DNA of 64,000 nucleotides from Rhizobium sp. AQ_MP (GCF_014237835.1 NZ_JACJVI010000018.1:1-64000); one strand, 5' to 3'; numbered from the stretch's first letter, positions 42,389 to 52,063 are shown. Numbers and translations: made by a program. The notes: generated by a model not told the origin, from the letters alone.

Positions 42389-44409
42389 GCGGTGATCCTT
42401 GCCTTGCGAGATTTTTCAGGCGAGCAGCTTTCTGCCGCCGCGTTCAAGATGCGGTCGATCAAGATCGCAAGAGCGCAGATCGCGAGACCTGCCACCAGGC
42501 TTCGGCCAGCCTGGACCTTCGCGATGGCTTCGATCGTTTCCAGTTCCAGACCGCGTGTGCCGATGAGCGATGTGATGACAACCATACCGACAGCCATCAT
42601 CAGTGTCTGATTGAGCGCCAGGAGCAGGCCCGGCCAGGCAAGCGGGAGGCGCACCTTGAAGAAGGTCTGCCAGTAACTGGCACCGAACATTTCGGCTGCC
42701 TCCAGGACCCCCTTGTCGACCTCCTTGAGCGCATGAGAGACGTAACGGATCGTTGTCGCCATGGAGTAGATCGCGATCGCCAGAAGACCGGACACATCTC
42801 CGGGTCCAAGCAACATAACGATGGGGATCAGATACACGAAGGACGGCAGAGTCTGGAGTGTCGTAACGATGCCATCCGTAATCTTGTAGACCCGTCGCGA
42901 CGACGATGCCCACATTCCCAGCGGCACCCCGACCATCAGGGACAGGAGCGTGCCAGCGAAGACGAGATGCAGCGTAGTCACCGCCGCTTCCCAATAGCCG
43001 ATCGCCGAAATCGCCACGATAATCAGCACAGAAAGCAGCGCCACCTGCGGCCGCTTGAATGCCAGGCAGAGAACCGCGAGGCCCAACGCGGTGGCGAACC
43101 ACCCGACACCCTGCATGGCGTCCAGAAGCGGACGCAGGATCCAGAACGTCATGAAAGTGCGGAACGCTTCGAAATAAGATCCCCAGTGACCGTTCAACCA
43201 GACGATCGCTTTCGACCAGACATCGGATGAAGACACGGTCCAGGTTTCCGGAAACTGCCGGAAGGCCGGGGAGAGGAGTGCTAGAGCGACCGACAGTGAA
43301 ATGACAGCCAGAACGACTGCATATCTCTTGCGGCGTTCCTGACCATCCTCGTGTGAAGGCCGGCGGGTGGCAACGGCGTGACCGAAACTGTAGAGCTGTA
43401 TGGCCATGAGCGTGATGGCAATACCGGCTTCCAGCCCGCGACCAAAGCGTAAGGACTGAAGGGCCTTCAACACTTCGCCACCGAGCCCGCCTGCGCCGAT
43501 CATCGACGCCAGGATCACCATGGCGAGCGACATCATCACGAGCTGGTTCAAGCCAAGCAGGATATCGGTGCGAGCGGTCGAGATGAGGATCTTCCACTGT
43601 TGCTGCCAGAAGCTTGCGCCCGTCATCTCCGAGAGCTCGATCACCGAGGCCGGCACACGCCGGAGCGCATAGGCCGTTGCCTTGGCCATGGGAGGGAGCG
43701 CAAAAATCATGGTGGCGACGAGCGCCGCAACCGGACCGAACCCGAAGAGCACGAGAACCGGAACCAGATAGCTGAACGGCGGTATCGTCTGCATGATGTC
43801 GAAAATGGGATTGAGCACTTTCTCCAGTCGCGGCCAACGCCAAAGGGCGATACCTGCCAGCAAGCCGAGCACGACACCGAGAACAATCGTCACCGACACG
43901 GAAGCAAGCGTCAGCATCGCCTCGTTCCACAGGCCGAAAGCGGCGTAATAGACGAAGGTCACAAGGGTGAAGGCGGCGAGCCGAGACCCGGCTGCAAACC
44001 AGGCCGCAGCGACGAAAACGGCGGTCACGACGATCCACGGCAGCGGCGGAATGCTGGCACGTGCGCCATCCGCCCCGACATAACTCCAGCCATTGGCCAA
44101 CGCGCTTTGAATGAAGCGCATCGGCACGCCGAGCAATTCTCCAAGGCTGCGTGTATAAAGCCGCAGCGGTTGATCGAAAATCTCGGTGCGGCGAAGCAAT
44201 TGATCGAGCCAGTCGTTCGCTGCTGCCTGAAGGGGAATTCGGTAGGCTTGGGGCCAGGTATAGAGGCCCTCCGGCAGGACGCTCCTGGCAAAGTAGCCGA
44301 GCACGAAGATCGTGAGCGCGCTAAGCAGCAAGAGCTTGGTGGCGTTCGCGCCGAAGATGCCGGCAGCAGGAGCTGCCGGCGCTTGATTGACTTCGGTTAC
44401 TGCAGCCAT
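42385..44409 (-). CDS. betaine-type ABC transporter permease with two fused permease domains
   Basis: A 674-residue membrane protein, about twice the usual ProW length. Each half has its own EAA loop: PPMAKATAYALRRVPASVIE with LSEMTGASFWQQQWKIL, and IRYVSHALKEVDKGVLEAAE with MFGASYWQTFFKVRLP. About 14-16 membrane segments are expected. The halves are a tandem duplication that forms the channel in one chain. The gene overlaps the SBP1 gene by 13 bp at its start and the amidohydrolase gene by 4 bp at its end. The ATPase that drives it is probably the one at 47446, across the divergent promoter. Confidence 0.85.
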   Translation of the reverse strand: MAAVTEVNQAPAAPAAGIFGANATKLLLLSALTIFVLGYFARSVLPEGLYTWPQAYRIPLQAAANDWLDQLLRRTEIFDQPLRLYTRSLGELLGVPMRFIQSALANGWSYVGADGARASIPPLPWIVVTAVFVAAAWFAAGSRLAAFTLVTFVYYAAFGLWNEAMLTLASVSVTIVLGVVLGLLAGIALWRWPRLEKVLNPIFDIMQTIPPFSYLVPVLVLFGFGPVAALVATMIFALPPMAKATAYALRRVPASVIELSEMTGASFWQQQWKILISTARTDILLGLNQLVMMSLAMVILASMIGAGGLGGEVLKALQSLRFGRGLEAGIAITLMAIQLYSFGHAVATRRPSHEDGQERRKRYAVVLAVISLSVALALLSPAFRQFPETWTVSSSDVWSKAIVWLNGHWGSYFEAFRTFMTFWILRPLLDAMQGVGWFATALGLAVLCLAFKRPQVALLSVLIIVAISAIGYWEAAVTTLHLVFAGTLLSLMVGVPLGMWASSSRRVYKITDGIVTTLQTLPSFVYLIPIVMLLGPGDVSGLLAIAIYSMATTIRYVSHALKEVDKGVLEAAEMFGASYWQTFFKVRLPLAWPGLLLALNQTLMMAVGMVVITSLIGTRGLELETIEAIAKVQAGRSLVAGLAICALAILIDRILNAAAESCSPEKSRKARITA

Positions 44410-45353
44410 GACGACCAGATCCCGTTATTGGCGTCGATCCACTCCTTGGCCGCCGTTTCCGGCGTGACACCGTCGATATCCTGACGGGCTATGCCTTTGG
44501 CGACATCGGCGGAGGTCAGCTTGAAACTCTCGAAGATCTTCAGAACGTCAGGGGCCTTTTCGGCAAAATCCACATTGTAGAGCTTGACGATATCACCAGT
44601 CGAAAGAGCGCAATCCCAGACGGCGTCGGGGTTGGTGCCCCAGCTGGCGTCCGTCGGGCAGCGATCGTCAAACTCGGGGAACTCGATGAACCGGCCCTGG
44701 TCCGATCCATAGAGCCAGTGTGGGGTCATCCCCCAGCCGATAATCGGCTCCTTCTTCTGGATCGCCCCCTGCATGGTCGCAACCATCGTCCCGACCGTGC
44801 CCGGCAGCGTGATCTTCACGTCGAGGCCGAGCGCCTTGATGCGCTCATCGTCATAGGCTGCGAAGTCAGGAGGAGTTCCGAGATAGTTGATCTTGCCATC
44901 TGATGTCGATGTGGACAGCGCCTTCACGCAGGCCGGATCCTTAAGGGCTTTCCAGTCGGGAAGACCAGGGCACAACTCGCCGACATAGGTGGGATACCAC
45001 CAGGTCTCCTTGGTCTCCACACCGGCAGAGCCGGCATTCTTGACCGACCCTGATTCCAGCGTCTTGTTGATCAGATCCTTGCTTGTTCCCCATACGGCCG
45101 GCGACAGATCGACATCGCCGAACTCGAGAGCGGTGAAATGCGCCGTGTAGTCGATCTTGACGAACTCGACATTGTAGCCCGCTTTTTGCAGAACCTGGCC
45201 GAAGACATAGTCTACGAAGTCGGAATCCGGGACGTTGTAGACAGGGATCCGCACCGTTTCCTGGAATTTGGCATCCTGTGAAAGCGCGCCGCTCGCCGGG
45301 AGCAAGAGTGAAAGTGCGCTGGCGATGGTAAGAGTGAGGCGTCGGTTGTTCAT
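44397..45353 (-). CDS. betaine-type ABC transporter substrate-binding protein 1 (OpuAC family)
   Basis: A 318-residue periplasmic protein with signal peptide MNNRRLTLTIASALSLLLPA, cleaved near ALSQ. It shares with its neighbour YTAHFTALEFGDVD, YVGELCPGLPDWKALKDP and KEPIIGWGM, and contains paired Cys residues (CPGLPDW...PAC; CPTDA...DC) that may form disulfides. OpuAC proteins bind quaternary amines such as glycine betaine and proline betaine through Trp boxes; PHWLY is one such aromatic run. It overlaps the fused permease gene by 13 bp. Confidence 0.85.
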   Translation of the reverse strand: MNNRRLTLTIASALSLLLPASGALSQDAKFQETVRIPVYNVPDSDFVDYVFGQVLQKAGYNVEFVKIDYTAHFTALEFGDVDLSPAVWGTSKDLINKTLESGSVKNAGSAGVETKETWWYPTYVGELCPGLPDWKALKDPACVKALSTSTSDGKINYLGTPPDFAAYDDERIKALGLDVKITLPGTVGTMVATMQGAIQKKEPIIGWGMTPHWLYGSDQGRFIEFPEFDDRCPTDASWGTNPDAVWDCALSTGDIVKLYNVDFAEKAPDVLKIFESFKLTSADVAKGIARQDIDGVTPETAAKEWIDANNGIWSSWLQ

Positions 45354-45500
45354 TGTGTTCCCCTTGTTGGACGACCTTAGGAAAGCCGGCCGGAACGGTC
45401 GGCGGCGGAAGAGGCCTGTTGGCGCAGTTCGGAATGTCTTGGTTGACCGTGCAGCGCCACGGACGGAGTGGGACGGCCCAGACGCGAGCCGCCCGCCTGA

Positions 45501-46457
45501 TCATTTGGTCCAGGGGGACCAGAGCGCGGAATTGGCTTCAATCCATTCCTTCGCGGCTTGCTCCGGCGTCACACCATCAAGATCCTGACGTGAGATGCCA
45601 CGGGCAACGTCGTCGACGGTCAACTTGAAACTCTCGAGCACCTTGATGACATCAGGAGCCTTCTCGGCAAACTCGACATTGTACAGCTTGACGATCTGCC
45701 CGGAGGGAACGGCACAATCCCATGTGGCCTCAGGATTGAGACCCCAACTCGGGTCGCTCTCGCACGCGGCATCGAATTCGGGAAACTCTACGAACTGGCC
45801 CTCTCCCGAGCCGTAGAGCCAGTGAGGAACCATGCCCCAGCCAATGATCGGCTCCTTTTTCTGCATGGCGCCCTTCATGGTGGCGACCATGGCACCGACG
45901 GTGCCCGGCCGTGTTATATGCACATCGAGACCAAGGGCGGCGATCCGCTCCTCGTCATAAGCAGCAGAGTCCGGCGGGGTGCCGAGATAGTTGATCTTGC
46001 CTTCTGATGACGAGGTGGACAGTGCCTTCACGCAGGCTGGATCTTTCAGAGCCTTCCAGTCAGGCAGTCCAGGGCAAAGTTCGCCGACATAGTTCGGATA
46101 CCACCAGGTTTCCCTGGTCTTCACCCCAACCGAACCCGCCGTTGCCACGCTACCGGATGCGACGGCCTTGTCGATCAGCACCTTGCTGGTCTCCCAAACC
46201 GCCGGCGATATGTCGACATCCCCGAATTCCAGTGCCGTGAAATGCGCGGTGTAGTCGATCTTCACATACTCCACCCGGTATCCGGCCTTTTCCAGCACCT
46301 GACCGAAGGTGTGGTCCACGAAATCCGAATCCGGGATGTTGAAGACGGCGACACGAACTGTGTCTTCAAATTTGCCATCCTGGGCAATGGCAATTCCAGT
46401 TGACGCGGCCAGCGACATGGCAAGCGCGATGGCCCGGTTGGTGCAATGAGATCTCAT
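45501..46457 (-). CDS. betaine-type ABC transporter substrate-binding protein 2 (OpuAC family)
   Basis: A 318-residue close paralog of the protein at 44397-45353, with the same runs YTAHFTALEFGDVD, YVGELCPGLPDWKALKDP and PHWLYGS. The signal peptide ends near GIAIAQ. It is the first gene of the minus-strand operon, 147 bp before SBP1. The duplicate may differ in ligand or affinity. Divergent from the SDR gene across a 197-bp AT-rich region with an inverted repeat. Confidence 0.85.
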   Translation of the reverse strand: MRSHCTNRAIALAMSLAASTGIAIAQDGKFEDTVRVAVFNIPDSDFVDHTFGQVLEKAGYRVEYVKIDYTAHFTALEFGDVDISPAVWETSKVLIDKAVASGSVATAGSVGVKTRETWWYPNYVGELCPGLPDWKALKDPACVKALSTSSSEGKINYLGTPPDSAAYDEERIAALGLDVHITRPGTVGAMVATMKGAMQKKEPIIGWGMVPHWLYGSGEGQFVEFPEFDAACESDPSWGLNPEATWDCAVPSGQIVKLYNVEFAEKAPDVIKVLESFKLTVDDVARGISRQDLDGVTPEQAAKEWIEANSALWSPWTK

Positions 46458-46513
46458 ACCTGGTTCCCCTTGTTCTTGTCATCACAAGTGAGAGCCCAAT
46501 GAGGCGATCTGTC

Positions 46514-46581
46514 AATCACAAAAATATCTCAAAACTAAAAAAATCGGACTATGAACGCCTTTTTCAGATTGATTTGTGATT
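46514..46581. promoter_or_regulatory. inverted repeat in the divergent transporter promoter
   Basis: AATCACAAA (46514-46522) and its exact complement TTTGTGATT (46573-46581) are arranged as an inverted repeat 59 bp apart start to start, inside the only strongly AT-rich stretch of this region. The dyad lies between SBP2 and the SDR gene and could bind the GntR regulator encoded at 51317, or another one. The distance is larger than for one dimer, so looping or two sites would be needed. Confidence 0.4.
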
Positions 46582-46654
46582 TTTTTGTGCTTCTTATGAT
46601 GAAGAACAGACATGGGCTTCATGCCCGGGCTCAAGCCCATCACGAGGGAACACG

Positions 46655-47449
46655 ATGAGAAATCAGACAGATACGCCAGTAGCCCTGGTGACGGGCGCCT
46701 CTCGAGGCATAGGTCGAGCCATTGCAGAGCATCTCTTGCAGGAGGGGTACGATCTTCACGCCACCTACCGGACCAAGGCTGAGACAGCGAAGGAACTGGT
46801 CAGCTATGGTGAGAAACTCGGCCGGAAGGTTACCCTTCATCACCTCGACGCGACCTCGCCTGCCAGTCAGGAAAAGCTGGTCGGCGAATTGTCTGCGGCC
46901 TCCTTCAACTGCCTGATCTTCAACGCCGGCATGATCGAGTTTGAAGACTTCGATGACTACGACCAGGGAATTTGGGATCGGACGCTCGAAACCAATGTGA
47001 GTTCGATCCTTCGCTTCTCGCTCGGTTTGAAGGAGAGGTTAACCAACGGCGGCTCAATCGTCATGGTGTCGTCCACGGACGGCATGATCGGATCCTATGC
47101 CAGCATGGCTTATGCAGCATCCAAGGCTGCACTCAACAATCTCACCCGCAGCCTCGCCTGCAATTTCGGATCCAGGAACATTCGCGTCAACGCCGTGGCG
47201 CCCGGTTGGATCTCAACGGACATGACGAGCGAAGGTTCGTCCGACTCTGCCTCGGTGACGCCTTTAGGCAGAGACGGGACGCCGGAAGAAGTCGCCAACG
47301 TTGTTGGATTTCTCGCCTCGCCCAAGGCCAGTTTCGTCACCGGTGCCATGGTTGTCGTGGATGGGGGCTACACGTCCTCCGACCCGATCATGTTGAACGA
47401 GGCCAGACACTTCCAGGCATCGAAGGCAAGCTCCGGAGAGCAACCATGA
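46655..47449 (+). CDS. short-chain dehydrogenase/reductase
   Basis: A 264-residue classical SDR. Nucleotide site VTGASRGIGRAIA at the N-terminus, FNAGM in place of NNAG, catalytic Ser with YAASKAALNNLTRS (Tyr and Lys, about residue 152), and a C-terminal GAMVVVDGGYTSSD. The FNAGM variant is mildly unusual. GAGGGAACACG precedes the ATG. Its stop overlaps the ATPase start in an ATGA, so it is translated with the transporter and probably acts on the imported compound. Confidence 0.82.
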   Translation: MRNQTDTPVALVTGASRGIGRAIAEHLLQEGYDLHATYRTKAETAKELVSYGEKLGRKVTLHHLDATSPASQEKLVGELSAASFNCLIFNAGMIEFEDFDDYDQGIWDRTLETNVSSILRFSLGLKERLTNGGSIVMVSSTDGMIGSYASMAYAASKAALNNLTRSLACNFGSRNIRVNAVAPGWISTDMTSEGSSDSASVTPLGRDGTPEEVANVVGFLASPKASFVTGAMVVVDGGYTSSDPIMLNEARHFQASKASSGEQP

Positions 47450-48489
47450 TCATCGAATGCAAGAACCTCTGGAAGATCTACGGGGATGGCGGCGCTGCCC
47501 AGGACGAGCGGACCCGCTCCGTAGAGGAGCGGATTGAACTTGCCGAGAAGACCGGGGCCTATGTGGCACTGGCGGATATCAACATCGGTGTCGGCCGCGG
47601 CGAAACACTCGTTATCATGGGTCTGTCGGGATCGGGCAAATCGACGCTTCTGCGCTGTCTGACACGGCTGATCGAGCCGACATCCGGCGAGGTCCTTTAC
47701 GAGGGCACCAGGATAACAGGCATGGCGCGCGCTGATCTCTTGGCGCTGCGCAGGCAGCACATGAGCATGGTCTTCCAGAACTTTGCCCTGCTCCCGCACC
47801 GCACGGTTCTCGGCAATGTCGAATTGCCGCTCGAGATCCAGAAGCGGGATGCGAAGTCTCGCCGCGCTGCAGCCTTGGAAATGATCGAACTGGTCGGCCT
47901 GAAATCGAAGGAAGATCACTACCCGCACGAATTGTCGGGCGGCCAGCAGCAGCGCGTCGGCATTGCCCGAAGCCTTTGCAGCAACCCGGCGCTGTGGCTT
48001 CTTGATGAGCCTTTTTCCGCGCTCGATCCGCTGATCAGACGGGAAATGCAGGACGAAGTGCTGCGGCTCCAGTCTTCGCTCGCCAAGGCCGTCATCTTCG
48101 TGACCCACGACTTCGAGGAGGCTGCCCGGCTCGGCGACCGGATCGCAATCTTGCGCCGAGGTCGCCTCGTGCAGTGCGGCACTGCAGAAGAACTCGTGAC
48201 AAACCCCGTTGACGACTATGTCCGCGCATTTACGGCCGAAGTCGATCGGGGTCGGGTCTACATGGCAGAGCGCTTCATGGAGCCCGGTCAACCGCCGGCG
48301 TTCGACAAGCGTCTGCCGAAGCGCACGAGCCTGAAGGATGTCTCGCGTGCGTTTGCGGACGGCGCGAACGTCGTAGCCTTCTGCGACGACAGCCAGAAGA
48401 CCGTGGGCTTCATGCGACGGGAAAAGCTCGGCGAGGCCCTGGCAGCCTCCGAACTCGCCGGTCCGCTGAAGCACCACCCGACCGTTTGA
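47446..48489 (+). CDS. betaine-type ABC transporter ATP-binding protein (ProV/OpuAA-like)
   Basis: A 347-residue ATPase. Walker A is GLSGSGKSTLLRCL (about residues 61-74), the signature LSGGQQQRVGIARSLC, Walker B LWLLDEPFSALDP, and HDFEEAARLGDRIAIL follows. About 80 residues follow the ATPase core, the length usual for ProV, though I see no clear CBS pair. An N-terminal insert (DERTRSVEERIELAEKTGAYVALAD) is typical of this subgroup. It is coupled to the SDR gene and probably drives the fused permease on the other strand. Confidence 0.86.
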   Translation: MIIECKNLWKIYGDGGAAQDERTRSVEERIELAEKTGAYVALADINIGVGRGETLVIMGLSGSGKSTLLRCLTRLIEPTSGEVLYEGTRITGMARADLLALRRQHMSMVFQNFALLPHRTVLGNVELPLEIQKRDAKSRRAAALEMIELVGLKSKEDHYPHELSGGQQQRVGIARSLCSNPALWLLDEPFSALDPLIRREMQDEVLRLQSSLAKAVIFVTHDFEEAARLGDRIAILRRGRLVQCGTAEELVTNPVDDYVRAFTAEVDRGRVYMAERFMEPGQPPAFDKRLPKRTSLKDVSRAFADGANVVAFCDDSQKTVGFMRREKLGEALAASELAGPLKHHPTV

Positions 48490-48574
48490 ACGGTGCAGCG
48501 CAGGACTTCAGTTCCGTCCTGGACACCCAAAAAATCTTATCAAGAGACCCCGCGACAAGCGCTGTGAGGAAATC

Positions 48575-50029
48575 ATGCCGAAGACGACGCCCCCGCATTG
48601 GTGGACAGCAACAGAGACGCTTGAGGAACTGCACAGCGGCAGAATCGGCGCGGTAGAACTTCTGACGCACATGAAGACGAGGGCCGAAACGCTCGGACCT
48701 CAGATCAATGCCGTCATTGAAGCGCAATTCGAGACAGCCTTCGAGACAGCGCGTGCCGTGGACGGTGGCAAGATCAAGGGCTCTCTTGCAGGCCTGCCGA
48801 TGACCATCAAGGACACATTTGAGGTTGAAGGCTTCGGATGCCGCGCCGGCATCCCCGAATTGGCGGACTACAGATCGGCGCGCGACGCTGACGCCGTCGC
48901 GCGACTGCGTTCAGCCGGGGCGGTGTTCTGGGGCAAGACCAACGTACCGCTCGCGGCAGCCGACCACCAAAGCTACAATCCGATCTTCGGCGTCACCAAC
49001 AATCCGTGGGACCATGAACGAACGCCCGGCGGCTCCTCCGGTGGCTCGGCTGCGGCCTTGGCGGCGGGCTTCACCTCCCTCGAGCTCGGCAGCGACATCG
49101 GAGGCTCGATCCGAATACCCTCTCATTTCTGTGGCACCTGGGGCCACAAACCGAGCTACGGCATCGTTTCGCAGCGCGGGCAGGTTCCGCCGAACCCGGG
49201 CGCCTTGGTACAGTCACCGATCGCTGTCTGCGGCCCCATGGCGCGAAGCTCCGCCGACCTGATCCTCGGTCTCGACATCCTGGCCGGCGCTCCTCCCGGA
49301 GAAGCCTGGATGCTCAAGCTGCCAGAGAGCCGGGCCGGTACACTGAAGGATTTTCGCGTCGCAGTCTGGTCCGGTGGCTACCCGGTCGATCCGGAGTATC
49401 GGGCGGCCATCTCCTTGTTCGGTCACGCCTTGGCTAAAGAAGGTGCGTCGGTGGTCGAACTCGACGCGACACCGCATCCGCTTGTAGGCGATGAAAATCT
49501 CTATATCTCCTTGCTCTTTGCGGTGATCGGCGGAGAACTCGCGGGAGCAGACCTCTCCGACTACGACCATGCGGCGGCCATCTATGCGGCAGACACTGTC
49601 GCCGGACAGGCCGCCCGGGCGATCCGCGGCAGCACATCGGATTTCTTCATCCTGCTTGAAAGACAGGCTCAGCACATCGCCAAATGGAGCGCCTGGTTCC
49701 AGAATTTCGACATCCTCATCGCTCCGGTTTCGATGACACCGGCCTTCCGCCATCAGAATCAAGACGGCGATGGCCCCGTCCCCAGTATGGCGCGAACCCT
49801 GGACGTCGGTGGCGAGAAGGTTCCTTACCTAGAGAATCTCCTTTGGCCTGGGGTGGCGACCCTGGCCCATCTGCCATCGACTGCACGCCCGATTCCCTGG
49901 AAGGTGGGCGGATTGCCGGCGGGGGTTCAACTGATCGGCCCTTCCTACGGCGACAGGACCACCCTGGCCTTCTCGACGCTTTGCGACGAGATCTTCGGGA
50001 CGTTCGTCCCGCCCTCAGGCTACGCATGA
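48575..50029 (+). CDS. amidase-signature-family hydrolase
   Basis: A 484-residue amidase. Catalytic Lys in MTIKDTF (about residue 76), GGSSGGSAAALAAGFTSLELGSD with the cis-Ser, and IGGSIRIPSHFCGTWGHKPS with the nucleophilic Ser (about residues 150-190). It is a different subgroup from IacH. It cleaves an amide, such as one in an imported acyl-amine or a carbamoyl or guanidino-derived product. It follows the ATPase gene by 85 bp and is 76 bp before SBP3. Confidence 0.85.
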   Translation: MPKTTPPHWWTATETLEELHSGRIGAVELLTHMKTRAETLGPQINAVIEAQFETAFETARAVDGGKIKGSLAGLPMTIKDTFEVEGFGCRAGIPELADYRSARDADAVARLRSAGAVFWGKTNVPLAAADHQSYNPIFGVTNNPWDHERTPGGSSGGSAAALAAGFTSLELGSDIGGSIRIPSHFCGTWGHKPSYGIVSQRGQVPPNPGALVQSPIAVCGPMARSSADLILGLDILAGAPPGEAWMLKLPESRAGTLKDFRVAVWSGGYPVDPEYRAAISLFGHALAKEGASVVELDATPHPLVGDENLYISLLFAVIGGELAGADLSDYDHAAAIYAADTVAGQAARAIRGSTSDFFILLERQAQHIAKWSAWFQNFDILIAPVSMTPAFRHQNQDGDGPVPSMARTLDVGGEKVPYLENLLWPGVATLAHLPSTARPIPWKVGGLPAGVQLIGPSYGDRTTLAFSTLCDEIFGTFVPPSGYA

Positions 50030-50105
50030 TCAACGCTCGGCCTCCGGGTCGACGGGGCCGCGCGCGACGGACACGAAGTTCTTAAAAGCGAAAAAGGGGA
50101 AGCAA

Positions 50106-51059
50106 ATGAACGATCTGAAATGGATGACAGCAGCAGCGTTTCTTGTATCGACGGCCTTGCCGGGAGCAGCCATCGCAGCCGGAACACCGCAGTCAACGGA
50201 TCCGATAAGACTCGCGGTCTTCAACATTCCGGACGCCGATTTCATCAGCAATGTCTTGGGCCAGGTGCTGACGAAGGCCGGCTATGCAGTTGAATATGTA
50301 AAGACAGACTACAGCGCCCATTTCACCGCTCTCGAGTTTGGCGATATCGACGCATCTCCCGCAGCTTGGAGTTCGGTCAAGGAGCAGATCGACAAGGCAC
50401 TTGCGAGTGGAAGTGTCGAAAAGGTCGGCGAGGTTGGCGTCGTGGTGAAGGAAGGCCTCTGGTACCCATCCTATGTCGGCGCGCTTTGCCCGGGCCTCCC
50501 GGACTGGAAAGCCCTGCTGGAGCCCGCATGCGTCAAGGCATTGTCCACACCGGAGACGGAAGGCAAGATCAACTTCCTTGGCGTGCCGGCAGATATCATC
50601 GGACCAGTCGAGACTGCGCAGGCACTTCAGTTCGACATCAAGATTACACCGCCCGGATCGCTGGGGACCATGATTGCCACCATGCAGGGCAATATCCAGA
50701 AGAAGACGCCAGTCATCGGCTATGGCTTCTCGCCTCATTGGCTCTATGGCGGAGCTGAAGGCAGCTTCATCGCACTACCGGCCTTCGAGCAGGCCTGCTA
50801 CGACGACCCGGCTTGGGGACCGAACCCGAACGCCACGCGCGATTGCGCGCCCCCGGAAGGATCTGTCTTCAAGCTGGTGAACACCGATTTTGCGGCGAAG
50901 GAACCCTACGCTATCGACATCTTGAAGAAGATGACGCTCGGCACCGAAGAGGTGGCCGACGCCATCAAGCTCCAAGAAGTTGACGGCAAGTCCGCAGAAG
51001 ATGTGGCGGCCGCATGGCTCTCTAGCAATGAGGCCGTATGGACTGCTTGGGTGAAATGA
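50106..51059 (+). CDS. betaine-type ABC transporter substrate-binding protein 3 (OpuAC family)
   Basis: A 317-residue paralog of the two binding proteins on the other strand, with a signal peptide ending near AAIAAG. Shared runs include VKTDYSAHFTALEFGDID, YVGALCPGLPDWKALLEPAC and PHWLYGG. It has diverged more than SBP1 and SBP2 have from each other. AAAGGGGAAGC precedes the ATG. Three binding proteins for one apparent permease imply several related ligands. Confidence 0.85.
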   Translation: MNDLKWMTAAAFLVSTALPGAAIAAGTPQSTDPIRLAVFNIPDADFISNVLGQVLTKAGYAVEYVKTDYSAHFTALEFGDIDASPAAWSSVKEQIDKALASGSVEKVGEVGVVVKEGLWYPSYVGALCPGLPDWKALLEPACVKALSTPETEGKINFLGVPADIIGPVETAQALQFDIKITPPGSLGTMIATMQGNIQKKTPVIGYGFSPHWLYGGAEGSFIALPAFEQACYDDPAWGPNPNATRDCAPPEGSVFKLVNTDFAAKEPYAIDILKKMTLGTEEVADAIKLQEVDGKSAEDVAAAWLSSNEAVWTAWVK

Positions 51060-51316
51060 TCCGAGATGGCGGGGCGTGCTCCGACAGATGCGCTTCAGGC
51101 GAATTTGCCTCCAAGCGTCACCTGAGTTCGCCCTGCCCCACAGGACCGGCCCCAAGCCTGAAGTGTCGACGGCGGGAACATCGGTATCCATCAAAATGGT
51201 GGGTCGACGGCTTTGAATTGCGAAGAACTGAAAACTGTTGTGGCAGCTGAACACGAATGGCCTATAGAACTGACGCGCCAACTGAAACATTCGACCGCTT
51301 CGGAAAGCCGAAAACC

Positions 51317-52063
51317 ATGAATGACACACGCCTGACAGAGGGCGGCAAGGAAACCATCGCGGACCAAATCTACAATTCCATCCGCAAGGATCTGATGGAA
51401 TGTCGATGGCCGGCCGGTCATACCTTGAAAATCAGGAATCTTGCCGCCGAATTCGGTGTCAGTCCGATGCCTGTGAGACTTGCCCTGAAGCGTCTCGGCA
51501 ACGAAGGAGCCTTGACGATTGAGGAGAACCGGTCAGCACGCGTACCCGTCATTTCCCAGCGCCGTTTCAGTGAATTTTACGAGGTGACGGTCCGTCTTGA
51601 GACACTGGCCCTTGAGAAGGCGTCGCAGCGAATTACGCCACAGCAATTGGTGGCGATGATCGATAGGGCTGAAGCCATTCGGCAGGAAGTCGAACAAGGC
51701 AGGACCGCCGGATACGCTCAGCGCTTCAATTCGATGCTGATGGAAATCTACCGGACCGGCGGCTCCTTGGCTTTGATCGAAATGATCGAATATGCGTGGG
51801 TTCATGTGGCTCCGCCGTCCAACGCGATCTTCGAGGCGCCCGCCTTTGTCAGTAAGATCCATGTCCATCTGCTGGAGATCCTTGAAGCGCTCAGGCGCAA
51901 AGACCTGGCAGCAGCCCAGACGGCGCTCGTTGCAGCCTTGAGTTACGCGGAACGTGCCATGACCTTGTTGATGGACATGGAGCGCAGTTCGAGCAGTCTC
52001 AGCGTCCAGAAAAGACGGATGCGCAAGGCTGAGGCGACCGCTGACATCACGGAGCGCGGTTAG
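51317..52063 (+). CDS. GntR-family transcriptional regulator (FCD type)
   Basis: A 248-residue GntR protein. The winged helix is at the N-terminus: IADQIYNSIRKDLMECRWPAG, then LKIRNLAAEFGVSPMPVRLALKRLGNEGALTIE. An all-helical FCD-like effector domain follows (FYEVTVRLETLALEKASQRI; HVHLLEILEALRRKDLAAAQTALVAAL). GGAAAG precedes the ATG at 51317; an upstream ATG at 51257 lacks one. It probably controls the betaine-type transporter operons on either side. Confidence 0.83.
   Translation: MNDTRLTEGGKETIADQIYNSIRKDLMECRWPAGHTLKIRNLAAEFGVSPMPVRLALKRLGNEGALTIEENRSARVPVISQRRFSEFYEVTVRLETLALEKASQRITPQQLVAMIDRAEAIRQEVEQGRTAGYAQRFNSMLMEIYRTGGSLALIEMIEYAWVHVAPPSNAIFEAPAFVSKIHVHLLEILEALRRKDLAAAQTALVAALSYAERAMTLLMDMERSSSSLSVQKRRMRKAEATADITERG

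Noticed and set aside
46972..47445. A frame extending the ATPase gene upstream
   Set aside because: The extra part mirrors the SDR gene in another frame. The ATPase starts at 47446, at the ATGA overlap.
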